In this document: in pieces, positions 45,423 to 55,361 of the stretch
Layout: the number at the start of each line of letters is the position of its first letter
How positions within the stretch are numbered: the stretch's first letter is position 1
From: an uncultured Sphingomonadaceae bacterium
GTDB taxonomy: Bacteria > Pseudomonadota > Alphaproteobacteria > Sphingomonadales > Sphingomonadaceae
NCBI GenBank assembly: GCA_946479505.1
Contig: CAMLGC010000008.1
Span: 8,347 to 72,346 of the forward strand
Direction: 5' to 3'
Length of the DNA stretch: 64,000 bases
Program-made: the position numbers and the translations under genes
Notes under the pieces: model-generated
The model's input: only the letters and a program-made list of their open reading frames with translations
Databases searched by the model: none
Told to the model about the DNA's origin: nothing

Positions 45423-45810
45423 TTAACACAAGCTCGGTGCGGATTAGCGCGAACCCGCCGAAACAATCAACCGCCAGGTCTTGTAGGCTCCGCCGGCCGG
45501 CGGGTGTGAATGGCCGGCCGCATCGCACAATCGCGCATGCACGCGGACGTCGATGATCTCGAGGGCTCGGAAAGGCAGCCGTCGACGAGATGTCGCGCCT
45601 CTTTGTTGAAATGAACACGCTCAGGGAAAGTCCTTCGAGGAGACGGCGATAGGAGCGCCGCGCGCGCCTGCTCGTTGGTTGCGGATGGCGCTCGCAAGCG
45701 GGAAATGAACCGCCGGTAAGCCGTTCTCTCGGGGCCCTGTTGCTTGCTGACCACCAGAGAATTTTTTGGGGCGCAGCACGAGACCGGGGCTATACGCGAA
45801 AGCAGGCGCC
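45423..45810. other. Gene-free stretch between hipBA and stress module
   Basis: About 390 bases with no supportable gene on either strand. Open frames here have biased composition and no ribosome site. It marks the join between the ICE-linked hipBA and the stress cargo. Confidence 0.4.
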
Positions 45811-45951
45811 CTAATTCTCGATGATCTCCCGGATCCGATCCGCGACGAGTTCCATCTGGAACGGTTTCGTCAGAACAAACATGCCGTTGTCGACGCTTTG
45901 GACGAGCAGCTCGAATCTGTTGGTGCTCGACGGGCTTTCAGATTTTGCCAT
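45811..45951 (-). CDS. 46-aa relic of a hybrid histidine kinase
   Basis: A 46-codon frame with AAGGAGGG placed just before the ATG at 45951. The first half (NRFELLVQSVDNG) matches the start of a PAS domain as found in HWE-type kinases. The second half (MFVLTKPFQMELVADRIREI) matches the C-terminal end of a response-regulator receiver domain, with the conserved Lys-Pro of TKPF. The simplest reading is an in-frame internal deletion of a PAS-kinase-receiver gene that left start, ribosome site and end. A translated peptide is likely; function is doubtful. Confidence 0.55.
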   Translation of the reverse strand: MAKSESPSSTNRFELLVQSVDNGMFVLTKPFQMELVADRIREIIEN

Positions 45952-46191
45952 AGCCCTCCTTGCAGTCCTCCCTGCGCCCGACTGCGTTCAAATTGAAACG
46001 AGAATAGATGATGGCTGTTCCCTCTCGGTGCCTGCGTCGAGATGATCCGCACGAGCTCGGCACCGACAACCGCCAAACGACGCGCCGGTGATCCCGACGC
46101 GTCGCGGATCGCCGGGTTCCCCTCGATAGGAATAGCGCACGTACTCGACACCATCCTGCTGGGCACGTCCGGCCTCGTCGAAGCAGTCGAA

Positions 46192-46458
46192 TCAGGGAAC
46201 GCAGCTGACGAGGCGTCGGCGCAGGCCCGATGGAAGGGCGTCCGAGAAGGGTAGTGTCGCCAGCACACGTCCCTTTTCGTCGGTTACCACGAATCGTCGT
46301 GCGCTCAGATCGCGCTGTTCGAGGATTGCTGCAGCCCAGAGCTCACGCGCCGAGGCCAACGCCTCCTCTCTCGCCGCCGACAGCGACGGCAACTCGCTGC
46401 CCTCCTCATCCTCGATCCGCTGCACACCATCTTCGATATGCAAAAAGAAGCGCGCCAT
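46192..46458 (-). CDS. DUF6894 family protein
   Basis: 88 aa. MARFFLHIEDGVQRIEDEEGSELPSL followed by AREEALASARELWAAAI and FVVTDEKGRVLATLPFSDAL matches DUF6894, a small alphaproteobacterial family whose members read like short alpha/beta proteins. Often found near stress and signalling genes. Function unknown. Confidence 0.78.
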   Translation of the reverse strand: MARFFLHIEDGVQRIEDEEGSELPSLSAAREEALASARELWAAAILEQRDLSARRFVVTDEKGRVLATLPFSDALPSGLRRRLVSCVP

Positions 46459-46876
46459 TGGTCGGCCCTAGTCCATCGCTATCCAATTGTGATCCGGTTA
46501 ACGCAGCGGCCCAATCACACTTCCGTATTTGGCTCCGAGCCTTACCTAGCGGGCGCCGCCGAACTCTTCCAGTTCGTGGGATCGGCCAATTGTCGCGATC
46601 TCGAGCGCGCCATCGCGGTGCGGGTGGTTTACGGAAGCGGCAGATCAGCTGCCGATACGGACCGGAACGCTGCAGTAATTATCGTTGCCGACGTCCCGAA
46701 CAAACTCGCGGGGGAGGCCTAAAAAAAATTGGCGAATCCGCCCCTTGAAGTGCCGAGCGTCTGTACCAAATTTCCTTGTCGCCGGGCGCCGTGTTCGGGT
46801 CCGGCGGGACATCGAGGGCGCCGGCTCTCGCACCGGCGCTTCTCATGCCCAGATCGCTTCTTTGGAGGATTTGGAG
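46459..46876 (+). other. Leader region of Hsp20 gene
   Basis: No gene is supported here. Besides the heat-shock promoter at 46744-46773, the stretch holds a frame (to 46722) without ribosome site or family likeness, taken as chance. Confidence 0.4.
46744..46773 (+). promoter_or_regulatory. RpoH-type heat-shock promoter of hsp20
   Basis: CTTGAA at 46744-46749, a spacer of 16 bases, then CCAAATTT at 46766-46773. This resembles the sigma-32 consensus (CTTGAA, then a C-rich AT-ending -10). A similar pair lies before groES. It is about 100 bases upstream of the hsp20 start. Confidence 0.45.
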
Positions 46877-47350
46877 ATGAGAACCAATTTCGACTTTGCG
46901 CCCTACCGGCGTTCCACGGTCGGCTTCGACCGTCTCTTCGATCTGCTCGAGACTGGCACGCGCGGCGACCCGAGCGACGGTTATCCGCCCTTCGACATCG
47001 TCAGGGAGGGTGAGGACAACTATCGCATCACGCTCGCTGTCGCCGGCTTCCGTCCCGACGAGATCGAGGTCATTGCCCAGCAGAACCAGCTCACCGTCAC
47101 CGGCCAACGGGCCGAGGAAAAGGACAAGGGCGAGTATCTGCACCGCGGCATTGCCATGCGCGCGTTCGAGCGGCGCTTTCAGCTCGCCGACTTCATCGAA
47201 GCGGGTCATGCGAGCTTCGATCATGGCCTGCTCTCAATCGAGCTCAGACGGGTCGTTCCGGAGGCGATGAAGCCGCGAAAGATCGAGATCGGCGGCGGCA
47301 ATCCCGCCAGTCAGATCGAAGACCAAGGCGAGACGCGCCAAGCGGCCTGA
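46877..47350 (+). CDS. Hsp20 family small heat-shock protein
   Basis: 157 aa; GGAGG lies 9 bases before ATG 46877. The N-terminal arm (NFDFAPYRRSTVGFDRLFDLL) is followed by the alpha-crystallin domain (YPPFDIVREGEDNYRITLAVAGF to HGLLSIELRR) and a C-terminal KPRKIEIGGG tail with the I-x-I-like anchor. Such IbpA-like proteins hold unfolding clients for later refolding, here perhaps by the GroESL pair of the same island. Confidence 0.92.
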   Translation: MRTNFDFAPYRRSTVGFDRLFDLLETGTRGDPSDGYPPFDIVREGEDNYRITLAVAGFRPDEIEVIAQQNQLTVTGQRAEEKDKGEYLHRGIAMRAFERRFQLADFIEAGHASFDHGLLSIELRRVVPEAMKPRKIEIGGGNPASQIEDQGETRQAA

Positions 47351-47436
47351 TCCACGCAAATCGGCTTGCCGGCGCCGCCATTAGGCGGCGACCGGCGAGC
47401 CACGCCCGAATCCCGTCAGAAAGGAGAGGAGTCATC

Positions 47437-47551
47437 ATGGCTGGCCGTGATCTGACGCCCTTGGAACCCGGAGGAGTTCTGCGAGGGCAAGAAGGCCGAG
47501 GTGGAGGACAAGGAACCAAGCTATTGGGAGCGCAGCTGCGGCCGCTTCTAG
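47437..47551 (+). pseudogene. Frameshifted small gene (about 37 codons)
   Basis: After AAAGGAGAGGAG and an ATG at 47437 the frame reads MAGRDLTP. Moving by one base at CCCTTGG gives WNPEEFCEGKKAEVEDKEP and then SYWERSCGRF before a stop at 47549-47551; this second part has a normal protein look, whereas the unshifted frame becomes Gly/Arg-rich. One extra T would explain the break. It could be a mutation, a sequencing error or a programmed shift. Confidence 0.4.
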
Positions 47552-47656
47552 CGGCGGACCGGCTTCCGCTCGGCATCAAGCGGGAGAAGGCGAGCGCGAC
47601 GTGCGGGAACCGCAATCTCGCCGTCACGCTGCCCAAGTCGAAAGCCACCAGTAAAT

Positions 47657-48169
47657 ATGTCCGCCGAATTCCGATCAACAGCGGTGCGTGAAAGTATGCC
47701 TCGGAACGGCGGCTACGAGCCGGCTTCAACGACGCCGGAGCGTGCTCGAGCGGTCGCCGGTGATGCCGCCAACGACAATGACAATCGCGCCGCTTCGTTA
47801 CCGAGCATATGGCGGGCTGACGCACTCGCTATTGATGAGCCGGCGCCTGTCGCGAGCAACCAGAGCAGGCGGGTGCCGCGAGGATGGTGGCGCGTGCGCT
47901 TCGACTCGCGCACGCGACCTTTCGTCAATCCGCTTACCGGCTGGACAGGTGGATCCGACCCGCTGACGCACGTAGAGTTGCGCTTGCCCGATCGCGAAAT
48001 GGCGGAGCGCTATTGCCGGCGCGAAGGGCTACCGTTCAGGATTGCAAGCTGCCCGATAACGGCCGGCGGAATGCCAGCGAGCGTAAGCGGAAGAATGGTT
48101 CCGCCGAGGCGCGCAACGGAAGACCTTGACCGAAGCGGTCCAGGTTCAGCCAAATCGCCATACCGATAG
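47657..48169 (+). CDS. NDUFS4-like (complex I Fe-S subunit 4 domain) protein
   Basis: 170 aa. After a disordered N-terminal 70 residues, the core WWRVRFDSRTRPFVNPLTGW, then GGSDPLTHVELRLPDREMAERYCRREG, matches the ETC complex I subunit family (NDUFS4, the 18-kDa subunit of mitochondrial and alphaproteobacterial complex I). Here it is away from the nuo operon and inside a stress cassette, so it is probably an accessory paralogue. The true start may be the ATG at 47696. It ends 5 bases before the MarC gene. Confidence 0.68.
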   Translation: MSAEFRSTAVRESMPRNGGYEPASTTPERARAVAGDAANDNDNRAASLPSIWRADALAIDEPAPVASNQSRRVPRGWWRVRFDSRTRPFVNPLTGWTGGSDPLTHVELRLPDREMAERYCRREGLPFRIASCPITAGGMPASVSGRMVPPRRATEDLDRSGPGSAKSPYR

Positions 48170-48174
48170 ACGCC

Positions 48175-48804
48175 ATGCACCTCGGCCCGAACATTCTGTC
48201 GAGCTTCGTGATGCTGCTGGTCACGATCGGCCCCGTCGAGACGGCGGCGGTCTTCGCCAGCCTGACGAGGGGGACCCACCGTCATCAGCGGCTGAGTCTC
48301 GCGATGCGCTCGACCTTGATCGCCGGTCTCGTGCTGCTGCTGTTCGCCCTCGGCGGCAACCTTGCCTTGCGCCTGATGCATATCTCGCTGCCGGCGTTCC
48401 GTGTCGCCGGCGGTCTGCTCCTGCTGCTCCAAGCCCTCAGCCTCACCTTCTCGGGGCCGGGTCTCTCCTCGATCAGCGACAGCGAACGAAAGGACGCCCA
48501 GCGTCCCGGGGACATCGCCGTCTTTCCGCTCGCCTTCCCGCTCATCGCCGGGCCGGCCGGCTTGTCCGCCGTCGTGCTGCTGATGGGCCGCGCCGGCTCG
48601 GTCGTCGAGAGCGCGAGCGTGATCGCGATGATCGTGATCTGCCTTGGCATCACCTTTGGAGCGATGCGCACAGCCGAACGGCTGGTTGCGATGCTCGGGG
48701 AGACAGGCGCCGATGTCGTCGGACGTGTTTCCGGAATGCTTCTCGCCGGCCTCGCAATCCAGTTCATCTTCGATGGACTGCAAGAAGCACCCTTTCTGCA
48801 GTGA
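48175..48804 (+). CDS. MarC family membrane protein
   Basis: 209 aa with six hydrophobic helices, for example NILSSFVMLLVTIGPVETAAVF, STLIAGLVLLLFALGGNLAL and FRVAGGLLLLLQAL. The IGPVETAAVF and FPLAFPLIAGPAGLSAVVLL blocks are the MarC family repeats (NAAT superfamily). Despite the name there is no proven drug-resistance role. It follows the NDUFS4-like gene closely and likely shares its transcript. MarC genes recur in mobile stress-tolerance cassettes. Confidence 0.88.
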   Translation: MHLGPNILSSFVMLLVTIGPVETAAVFASLTRGTHRHQRLSLAMRSTLIAGLVLLLFALGGNLALRLMHISLPAFRVAGGLLLLLQALSLTFSGPGLSSISDSERKDAQRPGDIAVFPLAFPLIAGPAGLSAVVLLMGRAGSVVESASVIAMIVICLGITFGAMRTAERLVAMLGETGADVVGRVSGMLLAGLAIQFIFDGLQEAPFLQ

Positions 48805-48818
48805 CCGCCGCCCGCAAT

Positions 48819-49088
48819 CTATTGGAAGGGAATGATGGCGTCGGCCGCGCGCCATTCCGCCGGGCGGATCAAATGGTCGTGCGCGATCCTGACCGAATGA
48901 AGCGCGCCCTCGATCTCCCGCTGCCAATGGTCGAGAAAATCGAAGAGCACCGGAAAGTCCGGCGCCAGGTCATATTCCTGCCAGACGAACAGCTGCAGCA
49001 GCAAAGGCGCATCGGGCCGGTGATAATGGATTTCCGCCGTGGTCAATCCGTAGCCGTCGAGCTGGGCGATGAAGGCGCGGTCGGTCAT
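48819..49088 (-). CDS. usg: Usg family protein
   Basis: 89 aa. LDGYGLTTAEIHYHRPDAPLLLQLFVWQEYDLAPDFPVLFDFLDHW, then EGALHSVRIAHDHLI, is the Usg family pattern, small alphaproteobacterial proteins of unknown function named from a gene near asd in Caulobacter. It is the second gene of a two-gene minus-strand unit; its ATG overlaps the upstream stop. Confidence 0.8.
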   Translation of the reverse strand: MTDRAFIAQLDGYGLTTAEIHYHRPDAPLLLQLFVWQEYDLAPDFPVLFDFLDHWQREIEGALHSVRIAHDHLIRPAEWRAADAIIPFQ

Positions 49089-49324
49089 TGAATACGCGCC
49101 CCGCCGTCTTCCTGCTCGCCGTCAAGTGCGCGCAGCGCGGCAAGCACGTCGTCGACCGGCACGGCGCGGCGCAGGCCGGGTGGCCTTCGCAGCGCGGGCT
49201 TGCCCTTGACCGCGGCGCGGTCGGATGCCCACGACGCGAGAATGGCGCGCTTCACCTCGGGTTCGAGGCTCGGATGGCGCGCAACATCGAAGGGGTGAAG
49301 AAATCGAGAGCCTGACTGCGACAT
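49085..49324 (-). CDS. Small conserved protein upstream of usg
   Basis: 79 aa from ATG 49324, with AAAGGAGG 6 bases upstream. [33 protein letters not shown] is a conserved block in short alphaproteobacterial proteins of unknown function; the tail contains [14 protein letters not shown]. It overlaps usg by 4 bases and diverges from groES, so the CIRCE region may control both directions. Confidence 0.7.
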   Translation of the reverse strand: MSQSGSRFLHPFDVARHPSLEPEVKRAILASWASDRAAVKGKPALRRPPGLRRAVPVDDVLAALRALDGEQEDGGARIQ

Positions 49325-49436
49325 GGCTGACCTCCTTTCCTCGCTGTCGCTCCTCTCTTTGCGGAATCGCCGTTCGAGAATTTTGGTCTGTAACGCCGTG
49401 GCGTCAAGAGGCTCGAGCACGCGCCAACCAGCACTT

Positions 49437-49463
49437 TTGGCACTCAACAAGGAGAAGTGCCAA
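49437..49463. promoter_or_regulatory. CIRCE operator (HrcA site)
   Basis: TTGGCACTC, nine bases, AAGTGCCAA: both arms differ from the CIRCE consensus (TTAGCACTC-N9-GAGTGCTAA) at one or two places and pair with each other with a single mismatch; outer TT/AA extend the symmetry. It lies 115 bases before the groES start, between divergent units. HrcA binding here would repress the chaperone operon until heat shock. Confidence 0.8.
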
Positions 49464-49480
49464 AAATTTTTGCGCACCCT

Positions 49481-49510
49481 CTTGAAGCAAAAAACCACCC
49501 TTCCCAGTTT
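49481..49510 (+). promoter_or_regulatory. RpoH-type promoter of groESL
   Basis: CTTGAA (49481-49486), 16 bases, then CCCAGTTT (49503-49510), close to the sigma-32 pattern and similar to the pair before hsp20. A small hairpin follows at 49520-49539 (TGTCGTTC, loop AGAT, GAACGACA) in the probable leader. Confidence 0.5.
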
Positions 49511-49577
49511 CCCGAAGTCTGTCGTTCAGATGAACGACAGCGACATCACATCATGTTTTGCAACTGGAGGTTTTGCC

Positions 49578-49892
49578 ATGCATTTCCGTCCCTTGCACGA
49601 CCGTGTGGTCGTTCGCCGCATCGACGCCGACGAGAAGACGGCCGGCGGCATCATCATTCCTGACACTGCCAAGGAAAAGCCGCAGGAAGGCGAGGTCGTC
49701 GCCGTCGGTCCCGGTGCCCGCGACGACAAGGGCCAGCTCGTCGAGCTGTCGGTCAAAGCCGGCGATCGCGTGCTGTTCGGCAAATGGTCGGGCACCGAGG
49801 TCAGGATCGAGAGCGAGGATCTCCTTATCATGAAGGAGAGCGATATCCTCGGTGTCATCGACAACGTCGTGCCGCTCAAGCGGGCAGCCTGA
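49578..49892 (+). CDS. groES: GroES co-chaperonin
   Basis: 104 aa; TGGAGG lies upstream of ATG 49578. [29 protein letters not shown] with the mobile loop, [13 protein letters not shown], and [14 protein letters not shown] are diagnostic. It caps the GroEL cage. The gene is 55 bases before groEL and shares its CIRCE/RpoH control. As it lies on the island side of the tRNA, it is probably an extra copy. Confidence 0.96.
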   Translation: MHFRPLHDRVVVRRIDADEKTAGGIIIPDTAKEKPQEGEVVAVGPGARDDKGQLVELSVKAGDRVLFGKWSGTEVRIESEDLLIMKESDILGVIDNVVPLKRAA

Positions 49893-49941
49893 CCCCACCG
49901 GTCTCCCATCATTTCAGGAAGGACGTTCAGAAAGGAGTTGA

Positions 49942-51567
<1,626 letters not shown>

Positions 51568-51576
51568 CCAAATGGA

Positions 51577-51605
51577 GGGCCCGGCTCAGGGCCGGGCCCG
51601 TTTTT
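51577..51605 (+). terminator. Rho-independent terminator of groESL
   Basis: Perfect 9-bp stem (GGGCCCGGC at 51577-51585, loop TCAGG, complement at 51591-51599) followed by G and five T residues. Confidence 0.9.
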
Positions 51606-51606
51606 G

Positions 51607-52062
51607 CAACCGCACCAGAGTTTGCGGAACATCGAACCTGAAGACCCGGGTGATTTCAGCAAGCGCATCGCCGACGTACCGAAAGCGCAGGTGGCACCTG
51701 CCCGAGCGCCCGCCGGCCTCATGGCGACCTCCCGATTCTTTATTGCAGATCGGTCGATGGCGGGCCCAGCCCGTACCCCAGGGGGGCAGTTAGTCTTTTC
51801 GATCGGACACGGGTGCGACGCGTTCGTCCCTACGATGATGCATGCGGCGGTCAGCCGAGGGCCAGCGTCACGCGAGAAGCGTGGCATGTCGTGCTCAACA
51901 ATCGGGCGATATAATCGATGCTGGAGGGCATATCGCCACGCTAACGGACTGATAGCCGGTCAGAAAGAACTTGCCGAACGGACAAAAAGCCGTTCTGAAA
52001 TCGGGTCGGTTGCGATGAAAATTGGGTAGCCCTCTATCGGCGCGGCGGTTGGAGACACTTGA
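51607..52062. other. Gene-free stretch before histidine kinase
   Basis: About 455 bases with no supportable gene. Open frames on both strands lack ribosome sites and family likeness. GGAGAC just before 52063 is the ribosome site of the next gene. Confidence 0.4.
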
Positions 52063-53043
52063 ATGTCACTTATGGCGCGGAAGTTCGGAGCCGATGATCA
52101 TGTGCTTCTCGCCTTGGTGCTCGACGGTACACATGATTGCGTCAAGCTCCTCGACGCCGACGGCCGCATCGAATTCGTCAACCGCCGAGGCGCGGAAGCG
52201 ATGGAGCTGCGCGCACCGGAAGAGTTGGTCGGGCAGCGATGGATCGATCGTTGGCCGCTTGAAGCGCGACCAAAAATCCAAAATGCGCTGGATCGCGCTC
52301 GTTCGGGTGAGCAGGCACGCTTTCAAGCAATGCGTCCGCGGCCTGACGCAAGCGCGAGTTGGTGGGACGTCATCGTCGCCGCCGTGCGTTCCACCGATGG
52401 CGCATTCACGCATTTCCTGACGATCGCCCGGGATATCACGCCTGAGGTCATAGAGCGTGATCGCGTGCAGACGATCAGCGCCGAAATGCGGCATCGCCTC
52501 CGAAACGCGCTTTCGATCGCTGCCGCGTTGGTCAACATGAGCGCTCGCGGCAAGCCCGAGGTTCAGGAGTTCGCAGCAGACATCACGCAGCGCTTCGCCC
52601 AACTCTCGAACGTGCAGGGGTACATTCTCGACCCCGGTGCAAGCAAGAAGTTCGCCGAGATCGTGCCCATGCTCGCCGCTGCGTACGGTGACGGGGCCCA
52701 GCTCGAGTTCGGTGTCATCCCAAACATCGAGTTCGACGATTCCGCCCTCCAGGCCCTCGCGCTCTGTTTCGGCGAGTTATGTACCAATAGTCTTAAATAT
52801 GGCGCGTTGGCGAACGGCGCGAAGGTTAAGGTCGATGCCGAGGTGGAGCATGATCTCTGCACGCTCGTCTGGTCGGAGCAAACCGAATTCAAAGGTCAGC
52901 GGGATGGTGCCCAGGGACTCGCGTTGATCGACCGAATTGTCCGCTCGAGCGGTGGGCGCGTCGTGCGGACCATAAACGGACCCAACCTGACGGTCCGGAT
53001 ATCGTTGCCCTTGAGCAAGGTTCCGGGGAGCGGCGGGCGCTAA
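52063..53043 (+). CDS. PAS domain HWE/HisKA2-type histidine kinase
   Basis: 326 aa. A PAS domain occupies about residues 10-130 (HDCVKLLDADGRIEFVNRRGAEAM; ARDITPEVIERD). The dimerisation box EMRHRLRNALSIAAALV contains the phospho-accepting His. The ATPase domain has the N box FGELCTNSLKYGAL and GAQGLALIDRI. No membrane segment, so it is cytosolic. HWE/HisKA2 kinases in sphingomonads often feed PhyR of the general stress response; its place beside chaperone genes fits. No cognate regulator is adjacent. Confidence 0.88.
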   Translation: MSLMARKFGADDHVLLALVLDGTHDCVKLLDADGRIEFVNRRGAEAMELRAPEELVGQRWIDRWPLEARPKIQNALDRARSGEQARFQAMRPRPDASASWWDVIVAAVRSTDGAFTHFLTIARDITPEVIERDRVQTISAEMRHRLRNALSIAAALVNMSARGKPEVQEFAADITQRFAQLSNVQGYILDPGASKKFAEIVPMLAAAYGDGAQLEFGVIPNIEFDDSALQALALCFGELCTNSLKYGALANGAKVKVDAEVEHDLCTLVWSEQTEFKGQRDGAQGLALIDRIVRSSGGRVVRTINGPNLTVRISLPLSKVPGSGGR

Positions 53044-53380
53044 TCGCTGAAAGGCGCGCGCCTCTGTAGCGAGGTTTGTCCGCTTTCAGAAGCGGCCGCT
53101 TGCGAAAGTCGGCGAATCGCGGGCACGTCGCCCGACCCGCCGGAAGGTGCGGGCACTCCTCAGCGCTCAACGCGAGGAGTACAGCACGAATCCACTGCGC
53201 GAACGAACGCTTCGAGCATCTACAAGGCGGAACTGTTACGCCGCCGAATGTGGCACCGGCCGCCCGTGCTAGTTCACCCCCGTTCGCGTTAAACCGCGAT
53301 CAAACGTGGGTCCGAATGTGGGAACGCTAATCTTCATCCTAAGGAAAAAGAAGCGGCTTCAACACCTTAGCGTAATGTGC
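53044..53380. other. Island end next to tRNA-Gln, candidate att region
   Basis: No gene is supported. At 53305-53326 two GTGGG words lie in tandem (GTGGGTCCGAAT, then GTGGGAACG), resembling arm-type repeats bound by tyrosine integrases. The stretch abuts the 3' end of tRNA-Gln, the usual attachment target, so the island-chromosome join is placed here. Confidence 0.45.
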
Positions 53381-53454
53381 TGGATGCCCCGCGTGGATTC
53401 GAACCACGATTGACGGAGTCAGAGTCCGTAGTCTTGCCGTTAGACGACGGGGCA
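53381..53454 (-). tRNA. tRNA-Gln (anticodon CTG)
   Basis: Reading the minus strand, acceptor TGCCCCG pairs fully with CGGGGCA; the anticodon stem ACGGA/TCCGT encloses CTCTGAC, giving anticodon CTG (Gln, CAG codon). The T-arm holds GGTTCGAATCC, and CCA is encoded at 53381-53383. The 3' end faces the mobile region, which makes it the likely integration site. Confidence 0.96.
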
Positions 53455-53607
53455 ACAGGCGCCGCGAGATAGGCGGCGGAAATGCTGGGGTCAAGCCCTG
53501 TCCCGCCGCACCGGCGGCGCTCGCTTGCCGGGCGCGCGTGGTTACGCTACCGTCGCGGCCAAGCACCGAACGGCGCGCCTTTGCGCCGCGACGGAAGAAC
53601 ATAAGAA

Positions 53608-54657
53608 GTGAGTGACGGCATGGGGGATCGACCCGCCAGCGTGCCGCACCTGCGAGGGGCCACCCCTCGCTCGTTCGGCAGACCGATGCGGCCGCGTGGG
53701 TCGCACCCGCGGCACTATGCCGCGCTCGACCTCGGCACCAACAATTGTCGGCTGCTGATCGCCCGTCCGCACGGCGACGGCTTCACGGTGATCGATGCTT
53801 TCTCGCGCATCGTTCGCCTGGGCGAGGGGCTCGCGACCACCGGCCGGATCAGCGACGCGGCGATCGACCGCACGCTGGCCGCGCTCGCGGTATGCGCCGA
53901 CAAGCTGCGCCACCGCCACGTGACGCTGGCGCGCTCGGTCGCGACCGAAGCGTGCCGGCGCGCCGCCAACGGCGCCGAGTTCATCGCGCGCGCGCAGGCC
54001 GAGACCGGGATCGTGCTCGACGTGATCTCGGCCGAGGAGGAGGCGCGATTGGCGGTGCTCGGGTGCCATGTCCTGCTCGAACCTGGCGACGAGCCCGCGC
54101 TCGTTTTCGACATTGGTGGCGGCTCGACCGAGCTCGTGCTGATCGACACGCGCCCGGCGGCGCCGAAGGTGCTCGACTGGCATTCGTCGCCCTGGGGCGT
54201 GGTGTCGCTGACCGAGCATGTCGATCATGCCGGCGGACCCGCGGACCGGCTCGCCGCCTACACCCGGATGCGCGAGATCGTCGCGGAGACGATGGCGCCG
54301 TTCGCCGCGCGGCTTCCGGACGGCCTCGCGCAGCCGCGGCTGCTGGGCACCAGCGGCACCGTGACCACGCTCGCGAGCGTGCATCTGAAGCTCGACCGCT
54401 ACGACCGCTCGGCCGTAGACGGGCTGATCGTGCCGGCGGAGGCGATGCGTCGGATCAGCACCGAGCTTTCGGGCATGTCGCTCGCCGAGCGCGGCACGGT
54501 CGCGTGTATCGGGCAGGAGCGTGCCGACCTCGTGGTCGCGGGCTGCGCGATTCTCGAAACGATTCTCGACCTGTGGCCCGCCGAACGGCTCGGCGTCGCC
54601 GACCGCGGCATCCGCGAAGGAATCCTCCGCCGGCTGATGCGGAGCGAACGCCTGTGA
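53608..54657 (+). CDS. ppx: Ppx/GppA phosphatase
   Basis: 349 aa from a GTG at 53608; ATG 53620 is an alternative. The ASKHA motifs are clear: AALDLGTNNCRLLIA (phosphate 1), EACRRAANGAEF, and FDIGGGSTELVLID (phosphate 2). The protein degrades polyphosphate or pppGpp; the short length (no C-terminal HD part) is typical of the alphaproteobacterial form. First chromosomal gene beyond the tRNA, paired with rlmE 10 bases downstream. Confidence 0.9.
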   Translation: MSDGMGDRPASVPHLRGATPRSFGRPMRPRGSHPRHYAALDLGTNNCRLLIARPHGDGFTVIDAFSRIVRLGEGLATTGRISDAAIDRTLAALAVCADKLRHRHVTLARSVATEACRRAANGAEFIARAQAETGIVLDVISAEEEARLAVLGCHVLLEPGDEPALVFDIGGGSTELVLIDTRPAAPKVLDWHSSPWGVVSLTEHVDHAGGPADRLAAYTRMREIVAETMAPFAARLPDGLAQPRLLGTSGTVTTLASVHLKLDRYDRSAVDGLIVPAEAMRRISTELSGMSLAERGTVACIGQERADLVVAGCAILETILDLWPAERLGVADRGIREGILRRLMRSERL

Positions 54658-54667
54658 GGAACGATCG

Positions 54668-55345
54668 ATGAGCAGGGGCGGATCGGGTGGCCGGCAGCGC
54701 GTGCGAACCGCGCGCGGGCGCCGTGCGCAATCGACGCGCTGGCTCGAGCGGCAGCTCAACGACCCCTATGTCCGCCGCGCCAAGGCGGAGGGCTATCGCA
54801 GTCGCGCCGCGTATAAATTGATCGAGCTCGACGAGCGGTTCGACCTGCTCAAGGGCGTGCGGCGGGTGATCGATCTTGGGATCGCCCCGGGGGGCTGGAG
54901 CCAGGTGGTGCGCAAGAAACGGCCCGAGGCGGCGGTGGTCGGGATCGATCTGCTGCCGGTCGATCCGCTCGAGGGCGTCACGATCCTCGAGATGGACTTC
55001 ATGGAGGAGCGGGCGCCGGCGCTGCTCGTCGAAGCCTTGGGCGGTGAGCCCGACCTGGTGCTGTCCGACATGGCGGCAAACACCGTCGGGCACCAGCAAA
55101 CCGATCATCTGCGCACGATGGGGCTCGTCGAGGCAGGCGCCGAGTTCGCGGCCGACGTGCTGCGTCCCGGTGGTGCGTTCGTCGCCAAGGTGCTCGCGGG
55201 CGGTGCCGACAGTGCGCTCGTCGCCGAGCTCAAGCGCAACTTCGCGAGCGTGAAGCACGCCAAGCCGCCCGCGAGCCGCAAGGATTCCTCCGAATGGTAT
55301 GTGATCGCGCAGGGATTCAAGGGACGGCGGGATCGCGACGCCTGA
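54668..55345 (+). CDS. rlmE: 23S rRNA (uridine-2552-2'-O) methyltransferase RlmE
   Basis: 225 aa with GAGGAACG before ATG 54668. YRSRAAYKLIELDE (catalytic Lys), IDLGIAPGGWSQV (SAM site), DLVLSDMAANTVGH (catalytic Asp) and GGAFVAKVLAGG (second Lys) make up the FtsJ/RlmE set. It methylates U2552 of 23S rRNA, a late step in large-subunit assembly. Usually heat-inducible in enterobacteria; no such site is seen here. Confidence 0.94.
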   Translation: MSRGGSGGRQRVRTARGRRAQSTRWLERQLNDPYVRRAKAEGYRSRAAYKLIELDERFDLLKGVRRVIDLGIAPGGWSQVVRKKRPEAAVVGIDLLPVDPLEGVTILEMDFMEERAPALLVEALGGEPDLVLSDMAANTVGHQQTDHLRTMGLVEAGAEFAADVLRPGGAFVAKVLAGGADSALVAELKRNFASVKHAKPPASRKDSSEWYVIAQGFKGRRDRDA

Positions 55346-55361
55346 CCATCGAGGTGCGCGG

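Noticed and set aside
46438..46722. Open frame before hsp20
   Set aside because: No ribosome site and no family match; it overlaps the start of the DUF6894 gene on the other strand.
51604..52029. 141-codon plus-strand frame after groEL
   Set aside because: It begins inside the terminator, has no ribosome site and no recognisable protein pattern.
53044..53380. Integrase gene next to tRNA-Gln
   Set aside because: The frames here are short and lack the Arg-His-Arg-Tyr pattern of tyrosine integrases. The integrase, if present, lies outside the window.
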